NCBI GenBank assembly: GCA_021414305.1
Contig: JAIOOS010000023.1
Location: 1 to 64,000, forward strand
DNA length: 64,000 bases
Reading direction: 5' to 3'
Source: Burkholderiales bacterium
GTDB lineage: Bacteria; Pseudomonadota; Gammaproteobacteria; Burkholderiales; Burkholderiaceae_C
Shown here in pieces: positions 6,368-14,786 of the stretch. The position numbers and the translations under genes were made by a program. Position 1 is the first letter of the stretch. Each line of letters opens with the position of its first letter. The notes beneath the pieces are model-generated. The model ran no database searches and was not told where the DNA came from. It saw nothing but the letters and a program-made list of their open reading frames with translations.

Positions 6368-7708
6368 GTGGACAACGCTGCGGGGGGTGAGCAGGTCGAA
6401 AGTGGACGGGAAGGGGAAGCAGCCGGGAGAGGCAAGACCGCCGACGCAGCCCGGACCGCCGAGACCCCTGAGACCACCGCCGACCAGGAAGCCGAGACGG
6501 TCGAAATTCCCGATTCGCCGCGCCGCCCCGGCGCCCCGCCGCCGCTGCGTCTGCTCGATGCCCTGCGCGAGCGCTTGCGGTACATGCACTACAGCTTACG
6601 GACCGAGGAGGCCTATGTCTATTGGGTGCGCGGCTTCATCCGCTGGGCGGGGCTGCGCCATCCGCGCGACCTCGGCGCGGCCGAGGTGCAGGACTTCCTG
6701 GTCATGCTCGCCAACGAGCGCCGCGTCGCCGCGGCCACGCATCGCCAGGCGCTGAGCGCGCTGCTCTTTCTCTACCGCGAGGTCCTCGGCGTCGACATGC
6801 CGTGGCTGCGCGAGCTCGGCCGTCCCGTGGCAGCCAAGCGCATTCCGGTCGTGCTCACGCACGTGGAGGTGCAGGCCCTGCTCGCGCGCATGGGCGACGG
6901 CGTCACCGGCCTGCTCGGCCGCCTGCTCTACGGCACCGGCATGCGTCTGCTCGAAGGCATTCGCCTGCGCATCAAGGACGTCGACTTCGTCCGCCAGGTC
7001 ATCGTCGTGCGCGACGGCAAGGGCGGCAAGGACCGCGTCGTCATGCTGCCGCGCGCGCTCGATGGCCCCTTGCGCCTGCAGCTCCAGGAAGCGCGGCGCA
7101 CCTGGCTCCTCGACCATGAGCGGCAGCAGGCCGGCGTCTACCTGCCGAACGCCCTGGCCGCCAAGTACAAGCGCGCCGCCGAGAGCTGGAGCTGGTTCTG
7201 GCTCTTCCCCGCAGCCACGCTGAGCAAGGATCCGCGCAGCGCTGCCGGCGACGTGCACCGCCACCACCTCCACGAGAAGCGCCTGCAGCGCGATCTCCAC
7301 GCCGCCGTGCGCGCCGCCGGCATCGCCAAGCCGGCCACCGTGCACACCCTGCGCCATTCCTTCGCCACCCACCTGCTGCAGGCCGGCACCGACATCCGCA
7401 CGGTGCAGCAACTCCTCGGCCACGCCGACGTCAGCACGACCATGATCTACACCCACGTCCTGCAATCGTCCGCGGCCGGCACCGCCAGCCCGCTCGACGG
7501 CCTGATGCTGACGACCGCCGCGGACGACCCCGCAGCCTATGGCCCCGATCGCGGCCGAGATCGCGATCGCCACGAGGACATCGGCACCGTTTCCGACACC
7601 CGTCGCTCCCCACCCCTGCGCGCCCGCGAGCCCGCCTTCCCGTGCTGCTACCCCCTCCTCTCCCGCCCTACGCCGAGCTCCACTGCCGCAGCAACTTCAG
7701 CTTCCTGA
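6368..7708 (+). CDS. intI: Integron integrase IntI (tyrosine recombinase)
   Basis: Site-specific recombinase that inserts and excises cassettes at attI and attC. Catalytic residues are in order: R193 in [10 protein letters not shown]218 in DGKGGKDR, H326 and R329 in [10 protein letters not shown]352 in LLGHADVS, Y361 in TTMIYTH. The IntI-specific insert before the HxxR box is present ([10 protein letters not shown]... [12 protein letters not shown]). GTG 6368 is chosen because AAGGGAG lies 5 nt upstream and the in-frame ATG at 6323 precedes the promoter -10. The 446-aa product is longer than typical (about 320-340): roughly 55 extra disordered residues at the start and 65 at the end, the latter overlapping dnaE2. 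Confidence 0.95.
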   Translation: MDNAAGGEQVESGREGEAAGRGKTADAARTAETPETTADQEAETVEIPDSPRRPGAPPPLRLLDALRERLRYMHYSLRTEEAYVYWVRGFIRWAGLRHPRDLGAAEVQDFLVMLANERRVAAATHRQALSALLFLYREVLGVDMPWLRELGRPVAAKRIPVVLTHVEVQALLARMGDGVTGLLGRLLYGTGMRLLEGIRLRIKDVDFVRQVIVVRDGKGGKDRVVMLPRALDGPLRLQLQEARRTWLLDHERQQAGVYLPNALAAKYKRAAESWSWFWLFPAATLSKDPRSAAGDVHRHHLHEKRLQRDLHAAVRAAGIAKPATVHTLRHSFATHLLQAGTDIRTVQQLLGHADVSTTMIYTHVLQSSAAGTASPLDGLMLTTAADDPAAYGPDRGRDRDRHEDIGTVSDTRRSPPLRAREPAFPCCYPLLSRPTPSSTAAATSAS

Positions 7709-10700
7709 CCGGGGCCTCGCACCCCGAGGAGCTGATCGAGCGCGCGTCAGCGCTGGGCTACAGCGCCCTGGCGATCACCGACGAGTGCTCGCTCGCCGGC
7801 GTCGTGCGCGCGCACGTCGAGGCGCAGGCGCATCCGAACCTCCACCTCGTCGTCGGCAGCGAGATCCGCCTGACGCTGCCGACGAGCGGCGCGCCGCACG
7901 CCCGCCTGGTGCTGCTCGCGCAAACGCGCCGCGGCTACGGCAACCTCTCGCACTGGATCACCGTCGCGCGCCGTCGCGCCGAGAAGGGCCACTACCTCGC
8001 GCACCCCGGCGACGTCGAGGGCAAGGTGCCGAACGCGCCCACGCTCGCCGGCCTGCCCGAGTGCCTGGCGCTGCTCGTGCCCTCGGCCGCGCAGCCGTTC
8101 GAGGAGATCTTCGCCCACGCGATGTGGCTGAAGACCTGGTTCCAGGAGCGCGCCGCCATCGCCCTCGAGCTGCTGCACCGCCCCGGCGACGACGAGCTCG
8201 TCGAACGCGTCGTCCGCGTCGCCGAACTGACTTCGCTGCGCATCGTCGCCACCGGCGACGTGCTGATGCACGTCCGCTCGAGAAAGCCGCTGCAGGACAC
8301 GCTCACCGCCACCCGCATCGGCAAGCCCGTCGCCGAGTGCGGCCTCGCCCTCGAGTCCAACGCCGAGCAGCACCTGCGCTCGCGCGGCCGCCTGGCCGCG
8401 CTCTACGAAGCCGAGTGGCTGCACAACACGCTGCGGCTCGCCGGCCAGTGCCGCTTCTCGCTCGGCGAGCTGCGCTACGAGTACCCGCAGGAGATCGTGC
8501 CGACCGGCGAGACGCCGGCCTCGCACCTGAGAAAGCTCGCCTACGCCGGCGCCGAGCGGCGCTTCGGCGGCAAGGTCGATCGCGAGAACGGCCGGCCGCT
8601 CCTCGAGAAGCACCGGCCGCAGATCGAGAGCGAGCTCGAGGTCATCGCCATCCTGAAGTACGAGGCCTACTTCCTCACCGTCGCCGACATCGTGCGCTGG
8701 GCGCGCGAGCAGAAGATCCTCTGCCAGGGCCGCGGCAGCGCCGCCAACTCCATCGTCTGCTACTGCCTCGGCGTCACCGAGGTCGACCCCGAGCGCGCCA
8801 CCCTGCTGTTCGGCCGCTTCATCAGCGTCGAGCGCAACGAGGCGCCCGACATCGACATCGACTTCGAGCACCAGCGCCGCGAGGAGGTCATCCAGTACAT
8901 CTACGGCAAGTACGGCCGGCACCGCGCCGCGCTCACCGCCGTGGTCATCAGCTACCGGCCGCGCTCGGCGCTGCGCGACGCCGGCCGGGCCCTCGGCATC
9001 GACCTGCAGCGCATCGACGCCGTCTCCAAGAGCCAGCACTGGTTCGACGGCCGCGGCATCGATCCCGAGCGGCTGCGCGAGAACGGCTTCGATCCCGAGG
9101 CGCCGGTGGTGCGCCTGTGGATGGAGCTCACCGCGCAGCTCATCGGCTTTCCCCGCCACCTCTCGCAGCACCCCGGCGGCTTCGTCATCGCCAGCGGCCG
9201 CATGGCCGAGCTCGTGCCGGTCGAGAACGCGAGCATGAAGGACCGCAGCGTCATCCAGTGGGACAAGGACGACCTCGACGCACTCGGCCTGCTCAAGGTC
9301 GACATCCTCGCCATCGGCATGCTGAGCGCGATCCGCCGCTCGCTCGAGTACATCGGCGCCAAGCTCGGCAGGGAAGCGTTCGAGATGACCGACGTGCCCG
9401 ACGACGACGCGCTCACCTACGACATGATCTGCCGCGCCGACACGGTGGGCGTGTTCCAGATCGAGAGCCGGGCGCAGATGAGCATGCTGCCGCGCCTGCA
9501 GCCGCGCTGCTACTACGACCTGGTGGTGGAAGTGGCGATCGTCCGCCCCGGGCCGATCCAGGGCGGCATGGTCCACCCCTACCTCAGGAACCGCCTCCTG
9601 CCCGACAGCGAGATCGATTGCCCGCCCGAGCTTTGGCCCGCGCTCGGCCGCACGAAGGGCGTCCCCATCTTCCAGGAGCAGGTGATGCAGATCGCCATGC
9701 TCGCCGCCGACTTCACCCCCGGCGAGGCCGATGCCCTGCGCCGCGCCATGGCGGCGTGGAAGCGGCGCGGCGGCCTCTCGCCGTTCCACCAGCGGCTGGT
9801 CGGCCGCATGGTGGAGAAGGGCTACGAGCTGGAGTACGCCGAGCGCATCTTCAAGCAGATCCAGGGCTTCGGCGAATACGGCTTCCCGGAGAGCCACGCC
9901 GCCGGCTTCGCCCTGCTCGCCTACGTCTCGAGCTGGATCAAGCGCCACCACCCCGACGCCTTCCTCTGCGGCCTGCTCAACGCCTGGCCGATGGGCTTCT
10001 ATGCGCCGGCACAGCTCGTGCGCGACGCGCGCGAGCACGGCGTCGAGGTGCGCGAGGTCGACGTCAGGGTGAGCGGCTGGGAGAGCGTGCTGGAAGGAGA
10101 AGGGGAGACGAGGGGGAGCGGACGGGACCTGCTCCCTCTCCCGCCTGCGGGAGAGGGCCGGGGTGAGGGCCTCCCGCTGCGCGCCGTGCGCCTCGGCCTC
10201 AACCGCATCACCGGCCTGGCCGAAGACGTCGCGTTGCGCATCGTCGCCGCCCGCGCCGAGGCGCCGTTCGCCAGCGTCGAGGACCTGGCCCGGCGCGCCC
10301 GCCTCGACGCCAAGGCGATGGCCCAGCTCGCCGGCGCCGATGCGCTGCACGCGCTCACCGGCCACCGCCACCAGGCCGCGTGGGCGGTGGCCGGCATCGA
10401 TACCCGGCCGACCGAGATGCTGCGCGCGACGCGCACCGACGAGGCGGCGATCGTGCTCGCCGCGCCGAGCGCGGCCGAGACCACGCTCGCCGACTACCGC
10501 TCGCTCGGCCTCAGCCTGAAGCGCCATCCGCTGTCGCTGCTGCGCGACCAGCTCGCCGAGTTCAGGATCGAGACGGCCGAGCGCCTGCGCCAGTTCCCGC
10601 ACGGCCGGCTGGCGCGGGCCAGCGGCCTGGTCACGCACCGGCAGCGCCCGGAAACGGCCAAGGGCACGGTCTTCGTCACCCTCGAAGACGAGACCGGGGC

Positions 10701-10899
10701 GGTCAACGTCATCGTCTGGCCGCGGATCGCCGAGCAGCAGAGAAAGCCGCTCCTCGGCGCGACCCTGCTCACCGTCTACGGCCAGTGGCAGCGCCAGGGC
10801 GAGGGTGACGGCGTGGTGATGCACCTGCTGGCGGCGCGGATGATCGACCACACGCCGCTGCTGCAGGGCCTGGTGAGCCGCAGCCGCGACTTCCGCTAG
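7642..10899 (+). CDS. dnaE2: Error-prone DNA polymerase III alpha subunit DnaE2
   Basis: Translesion replicative-type polymerase of the SOS mutagenesis system. The N-terminal PHP domain opens [19 protein letters not shown]. The active site has [17 protein letters not shown] and PDIDIDFEH (D403, D405, D407), and the third aspartate is in [11 protein letters not shown]. The usual C-terminal OB-fold is present. At 1085 aa it is full length. The start is GTG 7642 with no Shine-Dalgarno, inside the end of intI, suggesting coupling to it. Its normal partners imuA and imuB are not next to it. A palindromic repeat is inserted in frame near residues 831-843 ([16 protein letters not shown]), outside the catalytic motifs. 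Confidence 0.96.
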   Translation: MLLPPPLPPYAELHCRSNFSFLTGASHPEELIERASALGYSALAITDECSLAGVVRAHVEAQAHPNLHLVVGSEIRLTLPTSGAPHARLVLLAQTRRGYGNLSHWITVARRRAEKGHYLAHPGDVEGKVPNAPTLAGLPECLALLVPSAAQPFEEIFAHAMWLKTWFQERAAIALELLHRPGDDELVERVVRVAELTSLRIVATGDVLMHVRSRKPLQDTLTATRIGKPVAECGLALESNAEQHLRSRGRLAALYEAEWLHNTLRLAGQCRFSLGELRYEYPQEIVPTGETPASHLRKLAYAGAERRFGGKVDRENGRPLLEKHRPQIESELEVIAILKYEAYFLTVADIVRWAREQKILCQGRGSAANSIVCYCLGVTEVDPERATLLFGRFISVERNEAPDIDIDFEHQRREEVIQYIYGKYGRHRAALTAVVISYRPRSALRDAGRALGIDLQRIDAVSKSQHWFDGRGIDPERLRENGFDPEAPVVRLWMELTAQLIGFPRHLSQHPGGFVIASGRMAELVPVENASMKDRSVIQWDKDDLDALGLLKVDILAIGMLSAIRRSLEYIGAKLGREAFEMTDVPDDDALTYDMICRADTVGVFQIESRAQMSMLPRLQPRCYYDLVVEVAIVRPGPIQGGMVHPYLRNRLLPDSEIDCPPELWPALGRTKGVPIFQEQVMQIAMLAADFTPGEADALRRAMAAWKRRGGLSPFHQRLVGRMVEKGYELEYAERIFKQIQGFGEYGFPESHAAGFALLAYVSSWIKRHHPDAFLCGLLNAWPMGFYAPAQLVRDAREHGVEVREVDVRVSGWESVLEGEGETRGSGRDLLPLPPAGEGRGEGLPLRAVRLGLNRITGLAEDVALRIVAARAEAPFASVEDLARRARLDAKAMAQLAGADALHALTGHRHQAAWAVAGIDTRPTEMLRATRTDEAAIVLAAPSAAETTLADYRSLGLSLKRHPLSLLRDQLAEFRIETAERLRQFPHGRLARASGLVTHRQRPETAKGTVFVTLEDETGAVNVIVWPRIAEQQRKPLLGATLLTVYGQWQRQGEGDGVVMHLLAARMIDHTPLLQGLVSRSRDFR
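10134..10169 (+). repeat. Palindromic REP-like element inside dnaE2
   Basis: Inverted arms CCCTCTCCCGC and GCGGGAGAGGG separated by CT, followed by CCGGGGTGAGGG. The same unit occurs at 17852-17887 and, inverted and shortened, at 49170-49202. Here it is translated as part of an insertion with no counterpart expected in DnaE2 proteins, keeping the frame open. Confidence 0.85.
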
Positions 10900-10963
10900 C
10901 CCGCTGCGACCCTTCCGCCCAGCGCCGCGGGCGGCGCCCGGCCGCCTGCAGAATCGGCGCTCG

Positions 10964-11818
10964 ATGATGATGAGCACCCAGATCGTCACGCCGGAGCTGC
11001 GCGACTGGATCGTCGCCCAGGCGGCGGCCGGGCATTCGAGCGCGGTCGTCGTCGAGGCGATGAAGGCCAGCGGCTGGGGGGAGCAGGTCGCCCGGGCGGC
11101 GTTCGAGGAAACGCTGGCCGAGCAGGACCGGCTGGCGGCGGCCGAGGAGTCGCTCCCTGCCAGGCCGATGCCCGGCCGGCGCATCACCGCCGCGCTGCCC
11201 CGCGTGCCGGCCGGCGACCGCGAGGTCGCGGTGCTGATGGCGATGACCCGGCCGCGGGTGGTCGTGTTCGGCGACCTGCTCTCGGCCGAAGAGTGCGCCG
11301 AGCTGATCGCCCTGGCGCGGACGCGCCTGGCCCGCTCCGAGACGGTGGAGACGCAGACCGGCGCGAGCGAGGTCAACGAGGCGCGCACCAGCGACGGCAT
11401 GTTCTTCCTGCCGGCCGAGTTTCCCGTCTGCGCCCGGCTCGAGGCGCGCATCGCCCGCCTGCTCGACTGGCCGCTGGAGAACGGCGAGGGCCTGCAGATC
11501 CTGCGCTACCGGCCGGGGGCCGAATACAAGCCGCACTACGACTACTTCGACCCGGCCGAGCCCGGCACGCCGGCCATCCTGAAGCGCGGCGGTCAGCGCC
11601 TGGCCTCGATCGTCTGCTACCTGAACAGCCCGGAAGGCGGCGGCGCCACCACCTTTCCCGAGGCCGGGCTGGAAGTCGCCCCGGTCCGCGGCAACGCCGT
11701 CTTCTTCAGCTACGACCGGCCCCACCCTTCCACCCGTACCCTGCACGGCGGCGCGCCCGTCACGGGGGGGGAGAAGTGGGTCGCCACCAAGTGGATGCGG
11801 GAGGGCCGCTTCGAATAA
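10964..11818 (+). CDS. 2OG-Fe(II) oxygenase, prolyl 4-hydroxylase-like
   Basis: A 284-aa protein. The C-terminal two thirds is a double-stranded beta-helix dioxygenase with the iron ligands H191 and D193 (YKPHYDYFDP) and H261 (TLHGGAPV), and a 2-oxoglutarate-binding lysine shortly after (GGEKWVATKW). This is the prolyl-4-hydroxylase alpha-subunit family, which hydroxylates proline or similar residues in proteins or small molecules; the substrate is unknown. The N-terminal 90 residues form a helical leader. ATG 10964 begins a run of three ATGs, any of which could be the start. The gene stands alone. Confidence 0.9.
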   Translation: MMMSTQIVTPELRDWIVAQAAAGHSSAVVVEAMKASGWGEQVARAAFEETLAEQDRLAAAEESLPARPMPGRRITAALPRVPAGDREVAVLMAMTRPRVVVFGDLLSAEECAELIALARTRLARSETVETQTGASEVNEARTSDGMFFLPAEFPVCARLEARIARLLDWPLENGEGLQILRYRPGAEYKPHYDYFDPAEPGTPAILKRGGQRLASIVCYLNSPEGGGATTFPEAGLEVAPVRGNAVFFSYDRPHPSTRTLHGGAPVTGGEKWVATKWMREGRFE

Positions 11819-11913
11819 AGACCCTGTGGGCGTGTCAACCGATCGGCGCCCGCCGCGTTATCTCGCGGGCAATCGCTCATCCATCCCACATAAATCCTCA
11901 CGGAGTTTCCCGC

Positions 11914-12120
11914 ATGAAGACCCTCATCGTCGCCGTCATCGCTTCCGCCTTCAGCCTCGGCGCCATGGCCGCCAGCCACATGGAAAAGGGTGCCTCGGCG
12001 CCCATGGCCAAGCCCGCCGCCGCTCCGGTGGCCAAGCCCGCCGCCGCCCCCATGGCCGCCAAGCCGGCTTCGGCGCCCGCCAAGGCCAAGAAGCACAAGA
12101 AGGCCGCTTCGGCAGCCTGA
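11914..12120 (+). CDS. Small secreted Ala/Pro/Lys-rich protein (68 aa)
   Basis: A cleavable signal peptide (MKTLIVAVIASAFSLGAMA, cut expected after AMA-A) is followed by a low-complexity mature part: four short Ala-Pro-Met/Val-Ala-Lys units (APMAKPAA, APVAKPAA and variants) and a basic tail AKAKKHKKAASAA. Function unknown; the composition suggests a periplasmic or DNA- or polyanion-binding peptide (inference). ACGGAG lies 9 nt before the ATG, and a strong terminator follows directly. Confidence 0.8.
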   Translation: MKTLIVAVIASAFSLGAMAASHMEKGASAPMAKPAAAPVAKPAAAPMAAKPASAPAKAKKHKKAASAA

Positions 12121-12137
12121 TTCGGCTTTCGCCAGCG

Positions 12138-12168
12138 AAAAGCCCGGCTTCGGCCGGGCTTTTTCTTT
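12138..12168 (+). terminator. Rho-independent terminator
   Basis: Stem AGCCCGG / CCGGGCT (12141-12160) with loop CTTCGG, preceded by AAA and followed by TTTTTCTTT. It ends the small secreted gene and, with its flanking A tract, could also serve the minus-strand DUF2798 gene facing it. Confidence 0.9.
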
Positions 12169-12198
12169 GCGGCGGGTCTTCTGTGGTCGGGAGACCCC

Positions 12199-12429
12199 TC
12201 ATCGCCCGTTGCCGACAAGCAGCGCAACAGCCCGGCGGGTGAGCGGTGCTGCGACGAGGACGACTGGAAAGGCAACGAGCCAGGCAGTCAACCAGGCCCC
12301 CGTCCACAAGGGGACGTAGCCGTCGCCGAAGCCGAGGGCTCGATAGGTCGAGATGCCCGAGACCAGCAGCGACATCAAGCCCGACAGAATCAGCCCGAAC
12401 AGAGCGGGTGCGAATTTCTTCGGAAGCAT
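12199..12429 (-). CDS. DUF2798 membrane protein (76 aa)
   Basis: A small inner-membrane protein with two transmembrane helices: ALFGLILSGLMSLLVSGIST and AWLTAWLVAFPVVLVAAPL. The family (DUF2798) is widespread in proteobacteria and its function is not known. GGAG lies 6 nt before ATG 12429. It is the last gene of the three-gene operon starting at 13550, under the MerR-type promoter. Confidence 0.88.
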   Translation of the reverse strand: MLPKKFAPALFGLILSGLMSLLVSGISTYRALGFGDGYVPLWTGAWLTAWLVAFPVVLVAAPLTRRAVALLVGNGR

Positions 12430-12451
12430 TGCGTTCTCCAGGAGGCGCCGT

Positions 12452-13021
12452 TCAGGCCGGCACCATCAAGCGGTTGAGGCTCTCGGCAAAGTGCCGGCCG
12501 AACATCCGGGCGGTCTTCACGTCACCCGGAGGGAAGGCATCCGGCGCCGACGAGTGCCCGGCCTGGGCCATCAGGCCCGACCAGGAACCAAGGCGGTTGG
12601 CTGCCTCCTCGTAGGGCACACCTCGGTGCTGCTCGGGCAGGATGGGGTTTCCGACCCAGATCATGCCGTGCTGCATGCAGAAGACGAACATCGACATCAA
12701 TGTCGATTGCTTGTCGCCCGAGGGCAGCGACGAGACCGTGAATCCTGCGCCCAGCTTGCCCTTGAGCTGGTGCGTGCGCCAGAGGGCGCCCGTCGTGTCC
12801 ATGAAGGACTTGAACGTGCCCGAGACGCCACCGAGGTAGGTGGGCGAGCCGAGGATGATGCCGTCGTACTGCACCAGGCGCTCCGGTGTCCGGGCCATGT
12901 CCTCGGCCTTGACCAGATGCGCCTCGATGTCTTCGACGTCCTGTGCACCGCCGAGCACGTGGCGGGCGATGAACTCCGTATGCCCATGGGCACTGTGATA
13001 GACGATGGCGAGCTTGCTCAT
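12452..13021 (-). CDS. Flavodoxin-fold NAD(P)H-dependent oxidoreductase
   Basis: A 189-aa WrbA/flavodoxin-like protein. The FMN phosphate loop is YHSAHGHTEFIAR (residues 8-20), and GIILGSPTYLGGVSG is the second flavin-contacting loop. Members reduce quinones or related electrophiles using NAD(P)H in the cytoplasm. GGAG precedes ATG 13021. It lies 34 bp after DUF2938 and 22 bp before DUF2798. The divergent MerR regulator suggests induction by a reactive compound such as a quinone or aldehyde (inference). Confidence 0.88.
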   Translation of the reverse strand: MSKLAIVYHSAHGHTEFIARHVLGGAQDVEDIEAHLVKAEDMARTPERLVQYDGIILGSPTYLGGVSGTFKSFMDTTGALWRTHQLKGKLGAGFTVSSLPSGDKQSTLMSMFVFCMQHGMIWVGNPILPEQHRGVPYEEAANRLGSWSGLMAQAGHSSAPDAFPPGDVKTARMFGRHFAESLNRLMVPA

Positions 13022-13055
13022 TTCGATGACTCCGTTGAGGTTGAGTGGCCTGTGC

Positions 13056-13550
13056 TCACGGGTTGACCCAGTTGATGGCCACGGCGGCCAGGAACAGCCC
13101 GAAGCCGAAGACGGTGTGGTTCGCCAGGCTGCGCACGCGGTTCGTCAACGGCGCTGGCGTCTTGCGTGCGGCGAACCCGGCGCCCATGGCCGGCTGCATC
13201 ACGAACCAGGGCGCTGCCACCGAGACGACCCCGAGGGCGAGCGCGGGCAGGAACGTGGGCGAATCGAGCCAGGCGACCCCTTGAACGGCCACCAGCAGCC
13301 CTGCGTAGGCAATGCCGATGGCGTAGTGGGTCACCCAGCCGAGTACCAGCTCGAATGCGACCGGCTCAGCCTTTGCAATGGCGGAGTGAGCGAAGCGGCC
13401 GCGAGGGATATGAGCGACCCAGCGGCCGACGAGGGCGAAGCTGGTGGTCGGGACGCCCAGGCGCACCAACAGGGCCAGCCAGGCGTCCATCACGGCGGTT
13501 GCGCCGATTCCGACGACGACGATTTGCGCGAATTCGTGGGGGTGAAGCAT
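13056..13550 (-). CDS. DUF2938 membrane protein
   Basis: A 164-aa integral membrane protein with about four hydrophobic segments (IVVVGIGATAVMDAWLALLV, YAIGIAYAGLLVAVQG, FLPALALGVVSVAAPWFVMQ, TVFGFGLFLAAVAIN). The conserved stretches FALVGRWVAHIPRGRF and MQPAMGAGFAARKTP match the family as I know it. Function unknown. AAGGAG lies 6 nt before ATG 13550. It is the first gene of the operon divergent from merR. Confidence 0.85.
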   Translation of the reverse strand: MLHPHEFAQIVVVGIGATAVMDAWLALLVRLGVPTTSFALVGRWVAHIPRGRFAHSAIAKAEPVAFELVLGWVTHYAIGIAYAGLLVAVQGVAWLDSPTFLPALALGVVSVAAPWFVMQPAMGAGFAARKTPAPLTNRVRSLANHTVFGFGLFLAAVAINWVNP

Positions 13551-13595
13551 CCATGTCTCCTTGAAAACTCGTTGACATCGCAGCGAGACAAGGGC

Positions 13596-13626
13596 ATGGT
13601 AGAAGTTGAAGTCAACTTCAAGTCAA
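13596..13626 (-). promoter_or_regulatory. MerR-type promoter and operator
   Basis: On the minus strand, -35 TTGACT (13621-13626) and -10 TACCAT (13596-13601) are 19 bp apart, the over-long spacing characteristic of MerR-activated promoters. The spacer contains a perfect palindrome, GAAGTTGA-AG-TCAACTTC (13602-13619). It faces the DUF2938 operon and lies 15 bp before merR, so one operator could control both directions. Confidence 0.85.
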
Positions 13627-13633
13627 GCGGTTT

Positions 13634-14107
13634 ATGGACATTTCGGAGGTCGCCAGGAAATCTGGCATCGCGGCGTCGGCGCTCAGGTACTACGAGCGCA
13701 TGGGCCTCATCCACTCACTCGGACGTGATGGCGCGCGCCGCAAGTTCGCGCCGACCGTCCTGGATCAGCTGGCCCTCATTGCTCTCGGGCAGGTTGCCGG
13801 GTTTTCGTTGGACGAGATTCGCGTGATGTTCACGCCGGGCGGCGAGCTGAACATCGACCGCGGCATGCTCTCCTCGAAGGCGGATGAGCTTGACCGCATG
13901 GTCAAGCGCCTCAAGGCCATGAGCGAGGGCCTCCGGCACGCGGTGGCATGCCCTGCACCCAGCCACGCGGCCTGCCCATCATTCCGGCGGCTGCTGAAGG
14001 CGGCCTCCGCCGGCGCGCTGGAGGGCCGGCAGCGGAAACTTGCTCCGCGCCGAGGCATGCGAGAAACAGCGCCGGCTGAAGCGCCGTACCTCGAAACGCC
14101 GCCTTGA
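13634..14107 (+). CDS. MerR family transcriptional regulator
   Basis: A 157-aa regulator. The N-terminal winged helix-turn-helix reads MDISEVARKSGIAASALRYY followed by ERMGLI, the MerR signature, then the dimerisation helix (KADELDRMVKRLKAMSEGL). Cysteines occur in the effector part (ACPAPSHAACPSF), as in metal- or thiol-sensing members, but not in a pattern I can assign. It probably activates the divergent DUF2938-flavodoxin-DUF2798 operon through the palindrome at 13602-13619 and autoregulates. Confidence 0.9.
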   Translation: MDISEVARKSGIAASALRYYERMGLIHSLGRDGARRKFAPTVLDQLALIALGQVAGFSLDEIRVMFTPGGELNIDRGMLSSKADELDRMVKRLKAMSEGLRHAVACPAPSHAACPSFRRLLKAASAGALEGRQRKLAPRRGMRETAPAEAPYLETPP

Positions 14108-14162
14108 GTACAGGAAGAGGTCCCGGCTCTCCCGGCGAGCAATTTCAGTGGTGCCGCGCGGA

Positions 14163-14702
14163 TCAGCCCCGCCGCTGCAGGCCGACCGGGCGGACGGCGG
14201 GGCGAGGCCCCGCACCCGCCAGCTCGCCGGCCTGCGAGGCGCCGAAGCCGAACGGGCGGGCGCGATCGATCCGTTGCTTCTTGCGGTCTTCCCAGGTCTG
14301 CGGGCCTTCGAGCGCCCAGTTGGCGACGCAGCCCTCGATCTCGCTGCGCTCCAGGCGGCGGTAGGCCCGCGCCGGCGAGTTGACAGGCCAGGCACCCAGG
14401 CGCAGGCGCCAGGGCAGGGCAGCACTCCCCGCCGACACCCAGTAGATGCATTCCTTGGCTTGCCAGAACGCGTGGCGCTCGAAGTTCACGCGGCCGGCAA
14501 AGCCGGTCTCGGCTTCGAACAGGGCATAGCCGTCGTCGAGCTCGACCACGCTCACGCCGATGTCGCCGGGCGAGTCGCCGTGGCCGCGGTACACGAGGTA
14601 GACGCACTCGATGCGGGCGGCCGCGAACCGGTCGAACTCGACCTCGTCGCGGTAGACGACGATGTCCTGCTGCTGCCAGAGGGTTCGCCAGGTGGTTTTC
14701 AT
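14163..14702 (-). CDS. Hypothetical protein (179 aa)
   Basis: Not recognised. A soluble protein starting MKTTWRTLWQQQDIVVYRDE, with a central FERHAFWQAKECIYWVSAG and a C-terminal EGCVANWALEGPQTWEDRKK. The aromatic-rich pattern without signal or membrane segments gives no function. ATG 14702 is preferred; an upstream in-frame ATG at 14744 (MVRLPFLGEAARP) is possible. It is flanked by the 3' ends of merR and the S9 peptidase gene, so it appears to be a single-gene unit. Confidence 0.65.
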   Translation of the reverse strand: MKTTWRTLWQQQDIVVYRDEVEFDRFAAARIECVYLVYRGHGDSPGDIGVSVVELDDGYALFEAETGFAGRVNFERHAFWQAKECIYWVSAGSAALPWRLRLGAWPVNSPARAYRRLERSEIEGCVANWALEGPQTWEDRKKQRIDRARPFGFGASQAGELAGAGPRPAVRPVGLQRRG

Positions 14703-14786
14703 CGCCGGTCGGGCCGCTTCGCCGAGAAAGGGAAGCCGGACCATAGCGCCGACCGCGCGGTGAAACTGTGACGAGGCGAAACGGGC

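Larger units (their letters stand above)
1..7708. mobile_element. Chromosomal integron: 12-cassette array plus intI
   Basis: Twelve attC sites of near-uniform length (about 78 bp) and sequence separate twelve cassettes. Each site has outer cores GCCTAAC and GTTAGGC on the plus strand. Cassette genes run on the minus strand, their stop codons often falling in the attC core, and the integrase is divergent at 6368-7708 with the attI junction between. This is the classical integron layout. Homogeneous attC sites are typical of sedentary chromosomal integrons. The array continues past the left edge of the window. Confidence 0.95.

Noticed and set aside
7747..11451. A 1234-codon open frame on the minus strand opposite dnaE2
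   Set aside because: It is the mirror of dnaE2 codons in GC-rich DNA; its translation is low-complexity and has no domain, while dnaE2 is unmistakable.
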